In this document: in pieces, positions 17,514 through 24,232 of the stretch
Layout: every line of letters begins with the position of its first letter
Numbering within the stretch: the first letter of the stretch is position 1
Assembly: GCA_900540045.1 (NCBI GenBank)
Contig: UQEF01000032.1
Coordinates: 1 to 28,288, forward strand
DNA from: an uncultured Eubacteriales bacterium
GTDB lineage: Bacteria; Bacillota; Clostridia; Christensenellales; Aristaeellaceae
Length of the DNA stretch: 28,288 nt
Direction: 5' to 3'
Translations under genes and position numbers: made by a program
Notes under the pieces: model-generated
The model's database searches: none
Seen by the model: only the letters and a program-made list of their open reading frames with translations
Told to the model about the DNA's origin: nothing

Positions 17514-17586
17514 ACCAAATGACCTGATTTATTTTTCGAAGCAGGTGATTTTTTGGAATCAATTCCGCTATATTCAGAATCACCAT
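17512..17586 (-). pseudogene. N-terminal fragment of an IS1182-type transposase
   Basis: On the - strand an ATG at 17586-17584 opens MVILNIAELIPKNHLLRKI followed by NQVI. This is the conserved start of IS1182-type DDE transposases, which begin with a x-L-x-x-L-x-P-x-x-HLLRKID-x-x-I-x-F segment. The match stops after ~24 residues, where the gmd relic joins. A TATAAT on the same strand lies at 17637-17642 and may be what remains of its promoter. Nested inverted repeats at 17544-17584 lie inside this fragment. Confidence 0.65.
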
Positions 17587-17861
17587 ACTTATTCGACCGC
17601 TCTTCTATCCCATCACACCCGTCCATCGTTTGTTTCAATTATACCATAGGGGGGGAAGAAGTGTTTGGGGCTTTTGTTAACAGGTTCCTTATGCCACCTT
17701 ATCCAAAAATGAATTTTGTGTTAATTTTTTCACTCTACACTTCCAAACGCCTCCCTTTTTCTCCTTGTATTTATGAAGGGCCTTTTTTCGCCTGCCCCTT
17801 CAGCATCTGCATAACCCACCCCCAAAAACCAAAAACTACCGTCGTACAAGGAGGCGATTCA
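17587..17861. other. AT-rich stretch without a recognised gene
   Basis: This 275-base stretch separates the transposase relic from the small gene before the recombinase. It contains pyrimidine-rich segments and a G-run near 17648-17655. Apart from the ribosome binding site at its right end and the - strand TATAAT near 17640, I recognise nothing in it. Confidence 0.5.
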
Positions 17862-18125
17862 TTGGAGATCAGCATAAGGGATGCGCAAAAAATCGTTGAG
17901 GTCTGGCTGACCAATTCCGAAAAAAACGACCCGGCCATTGCGGCAAGGCTACAGCCGCTGTACCGGGCGTACCAAAAGCAAAAATATACCGTAGCGGTGT
18001 TTCAGTCCGGCAACGCCGATCTGTTTGGCTGCACGCGCGACCTGCTGCGTTACAATAGAAAGCGTGTCGCGGAGCTGGAAACCCTGCGCGAAAAGAGTGC
18101 AGGCCCGGCTGCGCCCGAACCGTAA
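17862..18125 (+). CDS. Small protein of unknown function paired with the recombinase
   Basis: This 87-residue soluble protein starts at TTG 17862, supported by a strong AAGGAGG (17848-17854) 7 bases upstream. A longer in-frame reading back to 17553 crosses the AT-rich stretch and is not credible. The sequence is mostly helical in character (SIRDAQKIVEVWL, LQPLYRAYQKQKYTVAVF, RDLLRYNRKRVAELETLREK), with a charged C-terminal helix and a Pro/Ala-rich end. I do not recognise a domain. Its position just before the serine recombinase, with no other gene between, suggests a role in the same element: a recombination directionality factor, a regulator, or an accessory DNA-binding protein. That is inference from position and size only. 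Confidence 0.75.
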   Translation: MEISIRDAQKIVEVWLTNSEKNDPAIAARLQPLYRAYQKQKYTVAVFQSGNADLFGCTRDLLRYNRKRVAELETLREKSAGPAAPEP

Positions 18126-18181
18126 GCGATCAAGCAACCGATAAAAAAAGTAAAAAACGACCCGTTCTGCGCCCAAAAGAC

Positions 18182-18210
18182 TTGCAATCCCCCGCAGGAT
18201 CGTGTACAAT
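18182..18210 (+). promoter_or_regulatory. SigA-type promoter for the recombinase
   Basis: TTGCAA (18182-18187) and TACAAT (18205-18210) are separated by 17 bases. Transcription would begin near 18217 and leave a leader of ~150 bases before the ATG at 18367. Confidence 0.65.
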
Positions 18211-18244
18211 GTTATCTGTATCAATCGTTTTTTATACGATAACA
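18210..18244. repeat. Inverted repeat over the recombinase transcription start
   Basis: TGTTATC-TGTAT (18210-18221) is mirrored by ATAC-GATAACA (18234-18244) around a T-rich centre. It begins at the last base of the -10 element and covers the expected start point. It could be an operator for a repressor or a hairpin in the leader. Confidence 0.5.
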
Positions 18245-18366
18245 GCAGCGTCTAAAAACTCGCATGAACAAAAGACAGCCCCAAAGCGGCAAGGCGCACT
18301 CCCCCGCACCTGTCCTCAGCGTCCCCAGCCGCAAATGGCAAACCACCCGAAAGGAGGCAGCCCGCC

Positions 18367-20535
18367 ATGATCGAAACCTTCGACATCGCCGGTTACACCC
18401 GCATTTCCGTGGACGATGAGCTGGACCGGGATAACGTCTCCATCGAAAACCAGAAGGCCATCATCCGCGACTTTGTGAAGCAGCGCTTTCCAGGCAGCAG
18501 CCTCACCTTCTTTGAGGACCGCGACCGCTCCGGCTACACCTTTGAGCAGCGCGAGGGCTATCAGGAGATGCGCCGCGGCCTGATGGCCCACAAGTATGAC
18601 ATTTTGCTCGTCAAGGATTTCTCGCGCTTCTCCCGCCGCAACAGCCGCGGCCTGGTGGAGCTGGAGGACCTGCGCGACGCCGGCGTGCGCATCATCTCCA
18701 TCGGCGACGGCATCGACTTCCCCAACGATGACGACTGGCTGAAAATCCAGTTTCAGTTTCTCATCAACGAAATGCCCGTCACCGATACCAGCAAAAAGGT
18801 ACGAAACGTCATCCGCCGGCGGCAGGTGGACGGAAAATGGATCTGCGCCGCGCCCTATGGCTACACCGTCAACAAGCGCAAGGAATTTGAAGTGGTGCCG
18901 ACCGAAGCGGACATCGTGCGCCGCATCTTTGACCACTACAACAACGATGGCTGGGGCTACAAGAAAATTGCCAATTTTCTGACCGCGCAGGGCATCCCCA
19001 CGCCGCGCATGTCCGAGCAGATGCGCAGGGAAGCCGCCGGTGAGGAAACCCGCCGCGCGGCCAAGAGCGCGTGGGCGATCGTGACCGTGCAGGGCATCCT
19101 CGACAATGACTTCTACATCGGCACATTCCGTCAGGGCAAGACCACTCGCGTCAAGATCAACGGCAAGGACGTGGCGCGGGACGAAAGCGAGCATATCGTC
19201 ATCGAAAACCACCACCAGCCCATCATCGACTACCGCACCTTCGCCACCACGCGCGCGCTGCGCGAAAGCCGCTCCCGCTCCCACTACCGCGGCGTCAAGA
19301 AGTACGACAACGTCTACTCCGGTTTCCTCCAGTGCGGCGACTGCGGAAGCCCGATGTTTGCCATGAGCCGCAGCGACCTGGCCCCCGCCTACACCTGCGG
19401 CACCTATCACCGCCGGGGGACGGCGGGCTGCACCAGCCACCACATCCGCGCGGACCGGCTGGACGAGCTGATGAAGCTGTATGTCCGGCGCGTGATGGAA
19501 AGCTCGGCTTCCATGATTGAGCGGCTGAATCAGGACCTTGCCGCCGAGCAGGAAAACGTCGCCGAAACCGAGCAATCCGCCGACCACCTCGCTTCGGTGC
19601 TGGACGACCTGCACGAGGAGCTCAAGGCCACCAAGCGCCAGCGCATCCGCGACATCATGAAGCACCCCGATCAGGAGGCGCTGCTGGAGGAAACCTACGA
19701 CGAGCTGGAAAGCGACCTCCAGCGCAGGATCGAAGGGCTGACCCATCAGATCGACCTGCTCTCAGACAGGCGCAACACAATCCTGCGGGTCAACCGCGTG
19801 GCCAAAACCGCCATGGACGTTTTTAGGGACATCCTCGCCAAGGAAAAGCTCGACCGAAACGACCTGCGGCTCATCATCGACCACATCAAGGTCTACGAGG
19901 ATCACCTCGAAATTCAGCTTCAGGCGGATATCGACCAGCTGCTTCGGTCCTGCGAGCTGGAGGATACCGTAAATTTTAAGCCAGGCATCGAAAACGCCCT
20001 GGGTTGCCAACTTGTCCAGTCTGCCAGAAACCAGCGGGACAAGGTTTTCGATGTCCATGTTGTCAGCAGCGGCGACCCCCTGGAGATTTACACCGACCGG
20101 GATGGCGAGGTCATCCTGAAGAAATACTCCCCCATCGGGGAAATGTCGGCCTTCGCCAAGGATTATACGGAATCCATCTTTCGCGCCATGGGACACATCG
20201 CCTGCATCGTGGACCGTGATCAGGTGGTGGCAGCCAGCGGCGTAAGCAAGAAGGAACTGGCTGACAAGCCTATCAGCCACGATCTGGAAACGGCCATCGC
20301 CAACCGGCAGACCGTGGCCATCAACCGCGCGGGCGGCGGCAAGATCGTGGCCGTGACCAACGAGGAGGACATCACCGGCTATACGGCGCAGGTGGTCTCC
20401 CCCATCATTGCGGACGGCGAGGCCATCGGAGCGGTGCTGCTCCTGTCCAAGGAGCAGGGCGCCAAGATGGGAGACGCGGAGCTCAAGGTGGCGGAGACCG
20501 CCGCGGGCATCGTGGGCCGCCAGATGGAGCAGTAA
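18367..20535 (+). CDS. Large serine recombinase fused in frame to the SpoVT C-terminal part
   Basis: The 722-residue protein begins with a resolvase catalytic domain (residues 1-150): the nucleophile is Ser14 in YTRIS, with a DFSRFSRR motif further on. A recombinase DNA-binding domain follows (about 165-280), then a zinc ribbon with Cys323, Cys326, Cys344 and Cys355, and a charged coiled coil (about 370-460). From about residue 569 (GDPLEIYTDRDGEVILKKYS) to the end (ETAAGIVGRQMEQ) it matches SpoVT: the second half of its AbrB domain plus the whole GAF-like domain. The first ~30 SpoVT residues are missing. AAAGGAGG (18350-18357) precedes the ATG. The frame has no stop at the junction, and the downstream genes are the normal neighbours of spoVT. 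Either the element sits inside spoVT, or this is a stable fusion protein. Recombinase activity looks intact from the motifs. Confidence 0.9.
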   Translation: MIETFDIAGYTRISVDDELDRDNVSIENQKAIIRDFVKQRFPGSSLTFFEDRDRSGYTFEQREGYQEMRRGLMAHKYDILLVKDFSRFSRRNSRGLVELEDLRDAGVRIISIGDGIDFPNDDDWLKIQFQFLINEMPVTDTSKKVRNVIRRRQVDGKWICAAPYGYTVNKRKEFEVVPTEADIVRRIFDHYNNDGWGYKKIANFLTAQGIPTPRMSEQMRREAAGEETRRAAKSAWAIVTVQGILDNDFYIGTFRQGKTTRVKINGKDVARDESEHIVIENHHQPIIDYRTFATTRALRESRSRSHYRGVKKYDNVYSGFLQCGDCGSPMFAMSRSDLAPAYTCGTYHRRGTAGCTSHHIRADRLDELMKLYVRRVMESSASMIERLNQDLAAEQENVAETEQSADHLASVLDDLHEELKATKRQRIRDIMKHPDQEALLEETYDELESDLQRRIEGLTHQIDLLSDRRNTILRVNRVAKTAMDVFRDILAKEKLDRNDLRLIIDHIKVYEDHLEIQLQADIDQLLRSCELEDTVNFKPGIENALGCQLVQSARNQRDKVFDVHVVSSGDPLEIYTDRDGEVILKKYSPIGEMSAFAKDYTESIFRAMGHIACIVDRDQVVAASGVSKKELADKPISHDLETAIANRQTVAINRAGGGKIVAVTNEEDITGYTAQVVSPIIADGEAIGAVLLLSKEQGAKMGDAELKVAETAAGIVGRQMEQ
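20071..20535 (+). other. spoVT: Displaced 3' part of spoVT
   Basis: These codons encode residues ~31 onward of a SpoVT-like regulator, a sporulation transcription factor that acts late in the forespore in Bacillus. The retained part holds GDPLEI, the VILKKYSP strand and the GAF-like ligand domain (GHIACIVDRDQVVAASG, then VSPIIADGEAIGAVLLL). The missing N-terminal ~30 residues normally carry the RRIDDLGR and IPKEIR segments that contact DNA, so this portion alone should not bind DNA as SpoVT does. Start and control signals must come from elsewhere, either from the recombinase promoter or, after excision, from the original spoVT promoter. Confidence 0.85.
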
Positions 20536-20584
20536 CGCCCGCGCAGCGCCGGCGGCCTCTCCGCCCTCAACGCACATCATTACC

Positions 20585-20613
20585 TTGCGAAACCGCGGCA
20601 ATGCGCTTATAAT
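20585..20613 (+). promoter_or_regulatory. Promoter for the yabM/spoVB-like gene
   Basis: TTGCGA (20585-20590) and a perfect TATAAT (20608-20613) are 17 bases apart. The start point would be near 20620, about 50 bases before the TTG start. The -10 element lies in the loop of the inverted repeat at 20590-20629. Confidence 0.65.
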
Positions 20614-20630
20614 AGGCTTGCCGCGGTTTT
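20590..20630 (+). terminator. Perfect inverted repeat, possible terminator or operator
   Basis: A perfect 12-bp stem (20590-20601 against 20618-20629) with a 16-base loop is followed by only a short T-run (TTTT, ending at 20630). It lies ~55 bases after the stop of the recombinase-SpoVT gene and may end that transcript. Because it straddles a promoter it may instead be a regulator binding site. Confidence 0.5.
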
Positions 20631-20671
20631 GCCATATTCCGCCGCCAATATGCTTTTTTCGGAGGCCTTTT

Positions 20672-22264
20672 TTGAGCAGTACGCAGAAATCCATCCTCAG
20701 CGGCATGACCATTTTGAGCGTGGTGGGCCTGATCTGCAAGATCGTGGGCGCCCTGTACCGCATCCCCCTGGCCTGGCTCATCGGGGACGAAGGTATGGGT
20801 ACCTATCAGCTGGTCTTTCCCACCTATAACATGCTGCTGACCATCTCCTCGGCCGGCCTGCCGGTAGCCATCAGCCGCATGGTCAGCTTCACGCTGGCTC
20901 GCGACGACCCCCGCAACGCCCGGCGCATCTTCCGCGTGGCGCTGTGCCTTCTTTCCACCCTCGGCCTGATTGCCACACTGCTCATGCTGGTCATGAGCCC
21001 CACGCTCGCCCTGCGCTCGGGCGACCCCTCCACCCAGCCGGGCTTTGTGGCCATTGCGCCGGCCCTTTTGCTGGTATGCGCCATGTCCGCGCTGCGCGGC
21101 TTCATGCAGGGACAGCAGAACATGGTGCCCACCGCCATTTCCCAGCTGATCGAGCAGGTGGGCAAGGTGTTTGTCGCCCTGCCGCTGGCGTATTTCGGCA
21201 TGCGCATCTCCGTGGCCTATGCGGCCGCGGGCGTGCTGCTGGGCACCTCCATTGCCGAGGGCGTAGCGCTTCTGTACATGGTGGTGATCTACCGGCGCAA
21301 GCGCGCCGCTTTTGACGCCCTGCCCCAAAACCCGGATGAGACGCCTCTGGCCGTGCGCCCCCTGCTCAAGCGCCTGCTGTCTTTGAGCATCCCCATCACG
21401 CTGGGCGCGTGTATCGTGCCCATCGCCTCCTTTATCGACAGCGGCCTCCTGCTCAACCGTCTGGTGGACGCGGGCATCGAGCGCGCCTCCGCGCTGGGGC
21501 TCTATGGGCGCTATTCGGGCTATGTGCTCACTTTGATCAATGTGCCTACCGCCCTGGCCGTGGCCATTTCCATGAGTCTGGTCCCCTCCATCTCCAGCGC
21601 GATGGCCAGGGGCGACGGCAAAACCATGCGCCGCCAAAGTTCGCTGGGACTGCGGCTGTCCTTTGTGGTGGGGCTGCCCTGCTCCATCGGCATGAGCCTT
21701 TTGTCCTCGCAGATTCTCAGCCTGATCTATCATTTTGATACGCCGGAGGCCCTGCGCGTGACCGCCGAGCTGCTCCGCCTCTCGAGCCTCACCATCGTGC
21801 TCTTTACCGTGGTGCAGTCCACCAGCGGCATTTTGCAGGGCCTGCGCAAGCAGCGCATTCCCATGTATACGCTCATGGCGGGCGTGGCCGTCAAGGTGCT
21901 GCTCAACTACACGCTGATCGGCATGCCCGGCATCAACATCTACGGCGCGCCCATCGCCTCGCTCGCCTGCTACACCATCAGCATGCTGCCCAACCTGTGG
22001 TATGTGCGCAAGTACACCGGCATGAAGCTGGACCTGAAAGGCATTCTGCTCAAGCCCGCGCTGGCCACTGCGCTCATGGGCGCGGTGCTGGCGCCGGCCA
22101 TCCGCCTGCTGCCCTCGGGACGGCTGTGGACGCTGGCGCTGGTCGCGCTGGGCGTCTGCACCTATGCCGCCTTTGCGCTTCTCACCGGCGCGCTGACCCG
22201 TGATGACCTAGCTCCCCTGCTCAGGCGCTTCGGACGCGGCAGGGCGCCAAAGAAGGAGGATTGA
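20672..22264 (+). CDS. yabM: SpoVB/YabM-like polysaccharide flippase (MVF/MOP superfamily)
   Basis: This 530-residue protein has about 14 membrane segments and belongs to the MOP exporter superfamily, which flips lipid-linked sugars or peptidoglycan precursors. The N terminus ILSVVGLICKIVGALYRIPL, then GMGTYQLVFPTYNMLLTIS and SAGLPVAISRMVS are strongly conserved in the SpoVB/YtgP/YabM group. The start is TTG 20672, chosen because CGGAGG (20660-20665) is at the right distance; an ATG at 20705 has no ribosome binding site. In Bacillus yabM lies directly after spoVT and before yabN, and the same order is seen here. A role in spore cortex or wall synthesis is likely from family and place, though the exact cargo is not known. 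The mazG gene follows after 3 bases. Confidence 0.9.
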   Translation: MSSTQKSILSGMTILSVVGLICKIVGALYRIPLAWLIGDEGMGTYQLVFPTYNMLLTISSAGLPVAISRMVSFTLARDDPRNARRIFRVALCLLSTLGLIATLLMLVMSPTLALRSGDPSTQPGFVAIAPALLLVCAMSALRGFMQGQQNMVPTAISQLIEQVGKVFVALPLAYFGMRISVAYAAAGVLLGTSIAEGVALLYMVVIYRRKRAAFDALPQNPDETPLAVRPLLKRLLSLSIPITLGACIVPIASFIDSGLLLNRLVDAGIERASALGLYGRYSGYVLTLINVPTALAVAISMSLVPSISSAMARGDGKTMRRQSSLGLRLSFVVGLPCSIGMSLLSSQILSLIYHFDTPEALRVTAELLRLSSLTIVLFTVVQSTSGILQGLRKQRIPMYTLMAGVAVKVLLNYTLIGMPGINIYGAPIASLACYTISMLPNLWYVRKYTGMKLDLKGILLKPALATALMGAVLAPAIRLLPSGRLWTLALVALGVCTYAAFALLTGALTRDDLAPLLRRFGRGRAPKKED

Positions 22265-22267
22265 CCC

Positions 22268-23719
22268 ATGAACCGCCTGACCATCGTGACCCTCGGAACC
22301 GGCGGAGAGGCTTTTCTGACCCGCGGCGTGGAGCGCGCGCTTCATGAGGCGCCGCGCGTGGTGCTGCGCACGGCGCGCCACCCCATGGCGGATTTTCTCA
22401 AGGAAGAGGGCATCGCCTTTGAGACGCTGGATGCGCTCTACGACGAATGCGAGGACTTCGATACCTTCAACCGCGCGGCCGCCGTCAAGGTGCTCAGCCT
22501 TTTGAATGAAAGCCCCGTGTGCTATGCGGTGAGCGACGCGGCCTTCGACGAGACCGTGGCCCAGATTCAGCGGCTCAAGCCCAGGGAGGCGGATGTGCGG
22601 GTCCTGCCCGGCGTGAGCCATGCGGACCGCTGCCTGGCCCTGGTTGCGGATGCGCCGGCAGGCGTCAGGCTGTACGCGGCGGAGTCCTTTTTGCAAACCC
22701 GCGTTTCCCCGGAGGAACCCCTGCTGGTAACAGAGCTGCACAGCCGCGAATGCGCGGGCAGCGTAAAGCTTCGGCTGATGGACCTTTTGCCCGAGGACCT
22801 GCCCGTATCCTTCTTCACCGGCGACGAAAGCACGGGCGAACTGGCCATGCATTCCGTGCCGCTCTACGAGCTGGACCGCCAGAGCGCCTACGACCACCTC
22901 ACCGCCGCCTATGTGCCCGCCGTGCCCATGGAGAGGCGCATCCGCTACGACATGGACGATCTGGTGCGTGTGATGGAGCGCCTGCGCGCGCCCGACGGCT
23001 GTCCCTGGGACCGTGAGCAGACCCATGAGAGCCTGCTGCCGAGCCTGCTGGAGGAGAGCTACGAATACATTCAGGCCGTGCGCGACGGCGACATCGACCA
23101 TATGTACGATGAACTGGGCGACGTGCTTTTGCAGGTGGTATTCCACGCCGAGGTGGCACGGCAGCATGGCGATTTCGACCTTCATGACGTCACCACCGCC
23201 ATCTGCCACAAGATGATCGAGCGGCACACCCACATCTTCGGCACGGAAAAGGCCGACACCGCCGGGCAGGTGCTGGATAACTGGGAGGCCCTCAAGCGCC
23301 GCCAGCGCGGCATCACCACGCACGCGCAGGCCATGGAGGACGTATCCACCGGTCTGTCTCCCCTGCTTCGCGCCAGCAAGGTGCAGCATAAGGCACACAA
23401 GGTGGGCTTTGACTTTGCGGGTGCGGCGGAGGCGCTCGGCAAGGTCTATGAAGAGGCGGACGAAGTGGCCCAGAACCTGCACGACGGTGCGGACCCGGAA
23501 ATGGAGCTGGGCGATCTGCTGTTTTCCGTGGTGAACGTTTGCCGCCTGGCTGGCAAGAACCCCGATATTGCCCTTTCTGCTTCCACAAATAAGTTTATTT
23601 CCCGCTTCCGTGCCATGGAAAACGCCATAAAAAAGTCGGGAAAATGCTTAGAGGACTTGACTTTATCGGAAATGGATGTATACTGGAACACAGGAAAGCG
23701 AGGCGGGCAAAGGGTTTGA
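22268..23719 (+). CDS. mazG: MazG nucleotide pyrophosphohydrolase with N-terminal methylase-like domain (YabN)
   Basis: The 483-residue protein combines a tetrapyrrole (SAM-dependent) methylase-like domain (about 1-220, starting MNRLTIVTLGTGGEAFLT) with two MazG units. The first MazG unit holds EESYE at 262-266 and YDELGD at 280-285, the Mg-binding acidic motifs, after a CPWDREQTHESL stretch typical of the family. The second unit is weaker (YEEADEVAQN, ELGDLL). MazG hydrolyses nucleoside triphosphates to monophosphates and removes aberrant nucleotides; the job of the methylase-like part is unknown. This architecture and place match Bacillus yabN. AGGAGG (22254-22259) gives strong initiation. 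The last ~60 bases contain a promoter for hup. Confidence 0.93.
   Translation: MNRLTIVTLGTGGEAFLTRGVERALHEAPRVVLRTARHPMADFLKEEGIAFETLDALYDECEDFDTFNRAAAVKVLSLLNESPVCYAVSDAAFDETVAQIQRLKPREADVRVLPGVSHADRCLALVADAPAGVRLYAAESFLQTRVSPEEPLLVTELHSRECAGSVKLRLMDLLPEDLPVSFFTGDESTGELAMHSVPLYELDRQSAYDHLTAAYVPAVPMERRIRYDMDDLVRVMERLRAPDGCPWDREQTHESLLPSLLEESYEYIQAVRDGDIDHMYDELGDVLLQVVFHAEVARQHGDFDLHDVTTAICHKMIERHTHIFGTEKADTAGQVLDNWEALKRRQRGITTHAQAMEDVSTGLSPLLRASKVQHKAHKVGFDFAGAAEALGKVYEEADEVAQNLHDGADPEMELGDLLFSVVNVCRLAGKNPDIALSASTNKFISRFRAMENAIKKSGKCLEDLTLSEMDVYWNTGKRGGQRV
23657..23684 (+). promoter_or_regulatory. SigA-type promoter for hup inside the mazG 3' end
   Basis: TTGACT (23657-23662) and TATACT (23679-23684) are 16 bases apart, within the last codons of mazG. 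The start point would be near 23691, giving a leader of ~115 bases before the GTG of hup. Confidence 0.7.
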
Positions 23720-23806
23720 GCCAAAAACCCCGTGAGATCGCGCTTTCCATGAACGAAACCCCGTCTTCCGTGCTATGCATGGGAAAATCAAAGGAGGTAA
23801 TTCATT

Positions 23807-24082
23807 GTGAACAAAGCTGAATTGACTGCCGCCATCGTTAAGAAGACCGGTTTTACCAAGAAGGACGCTGAGAAGGCGATTGCTGCCGTGACCGACGTCA
23901 TCACCGAGACCCTGGCCGCTGGCGAGAAGGTCCAGATCGTTGGCTTCGGCGGCTTCGAAGTCCGCAGCCGCCCCGCGCGCGTGGCCCGCAATCCCCGCAC
24001 CGGCGAGCAGATCAGCATCGAGGCCTCCAAGGCCCCCGTCTTCAAGGCCGGCAAGGCTCTGAAGGACAGCGTCAACAAGTAA
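23807..24082 (+). CDS. hup: HU-type nucleoid DNA-binding protein
   Basis: This 91-residue protein is a typical HU: helical dimer part MNKAELTAAIVKKTGFTKK, then the conserved GFGGFEVRSRPARVARNP with the DNA-binding arm RNPRTGEQI, and the C-terminal helix FKAGKALKDSVN. It packs and bends DNA as a homodimer. The start is GTG 23807, with a near-perfect AAAGGAGGT (23790-23798) 8 bases upstream. It has its own strong promoter and its own terminator, as expected for an abundant protein. A hup gene between mazG and rqcP is a common clostridial arrangement. Confidence 0.97.
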   Translation: MNKAELTAAIVKKTGFTKKDAEKAIAAVTDVITETLAAGEKVQIVGFGGFEVRSRPARVARNPRTGEQISIEASKAPVFKAGKALKDSVNK

Positions 24083-24091
24083 TTCTTTTTG

Positions 24092-24165
24092 GAAAAATCG
24101 CCGTCACCGATGGCGGTCCGCGCGTCGTCCGGCAGTCTGCAGCGGCTGTCTGACGGCGCTTTTTT
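24092..24165 (+). terminator. Intrinsic terminator after hup
   Basis: GAAAAATCGCCGTCA (24092-24106) pairs with TGACGGCGCTTTTTT (24151-24165) around a GC-rich region that can form an inner hairpin. The perfect 8-bp core plus flanking A/T pairs and six T fit a terminator. Confidence 0.75.
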
Positions 24166-24171
24166 CGTCCC

Positions 24172-24200
24172 TTGCCCACCGCGGCCAAATGCGGTATCAT
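24172..24200 (+). promoter_or_regulatory. SigA-type promoter for the M42 peptidase operon
   Basis: TTGCCC (24172-24177) and TATCAT (24195-24200) are 17 bases apart, just after the hup terminator and about 33 bases before the ATG. It probably also serves rqcP, ispD, ispF and comEC. Confidence 0.6.
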
Positions 24201-24232
24201 AAGAAAAAACCATGTTTTGGAGGAAATGTTCC

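Larger units (their letters stand above)
17862..20085 (+). mobile_element. Right end of a putative skin-like integrative element in spoVT
   Basis: The serine recombinase gene runs directly into the 3' part of spoVT, as expected if the recombinase sits at one end of an element inserted inside spoVT. The right boundary should lie within or next to the codons for GDPLEI (20071-20088). The left boundary and the 5' part of spoVT are not in the window, so the extent given covers only the part that can be argued for. The polysaccharide island to the left may belong to the same element. Confidence 0.6.

Noticed and set aside
17544..17584. Nested inverted repeats (GGTGATT...AATCACC, GGAAT-CA-ATTCC)
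   Set aside because: They lie inside the coding relic of the transposase, and the arms are short, so chance is the simpler explanation.
17553..17861. In-frame extension of the 87-residue protein
   Set aside because: It crosses AT-rich sequence containing a transposase relic on the other strand, and its residues look non-coding.
18335..18370. Short leader ORF (MANHPKGGSPP) whose stop overlaps the recombinase ATG
   Set aside because: It has no ribosome binding site of its own. Its Lys-Gly-Gly codons are simply the recombinase ribosome binding site read as protein.
18316..19746. Long - strand open frame opposite the recombinase, rich in Val, Ala and His
   Set aside because: It is a typical shadow of a GC-rich gene, with no ribosome binding site and no motif.
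20567..23482. Two long - strand open frames opposite yabM and mazG
   Set aside because: Both + strand genes are well conserved families with good ribosome binding sites; the reverse frames are shadows.
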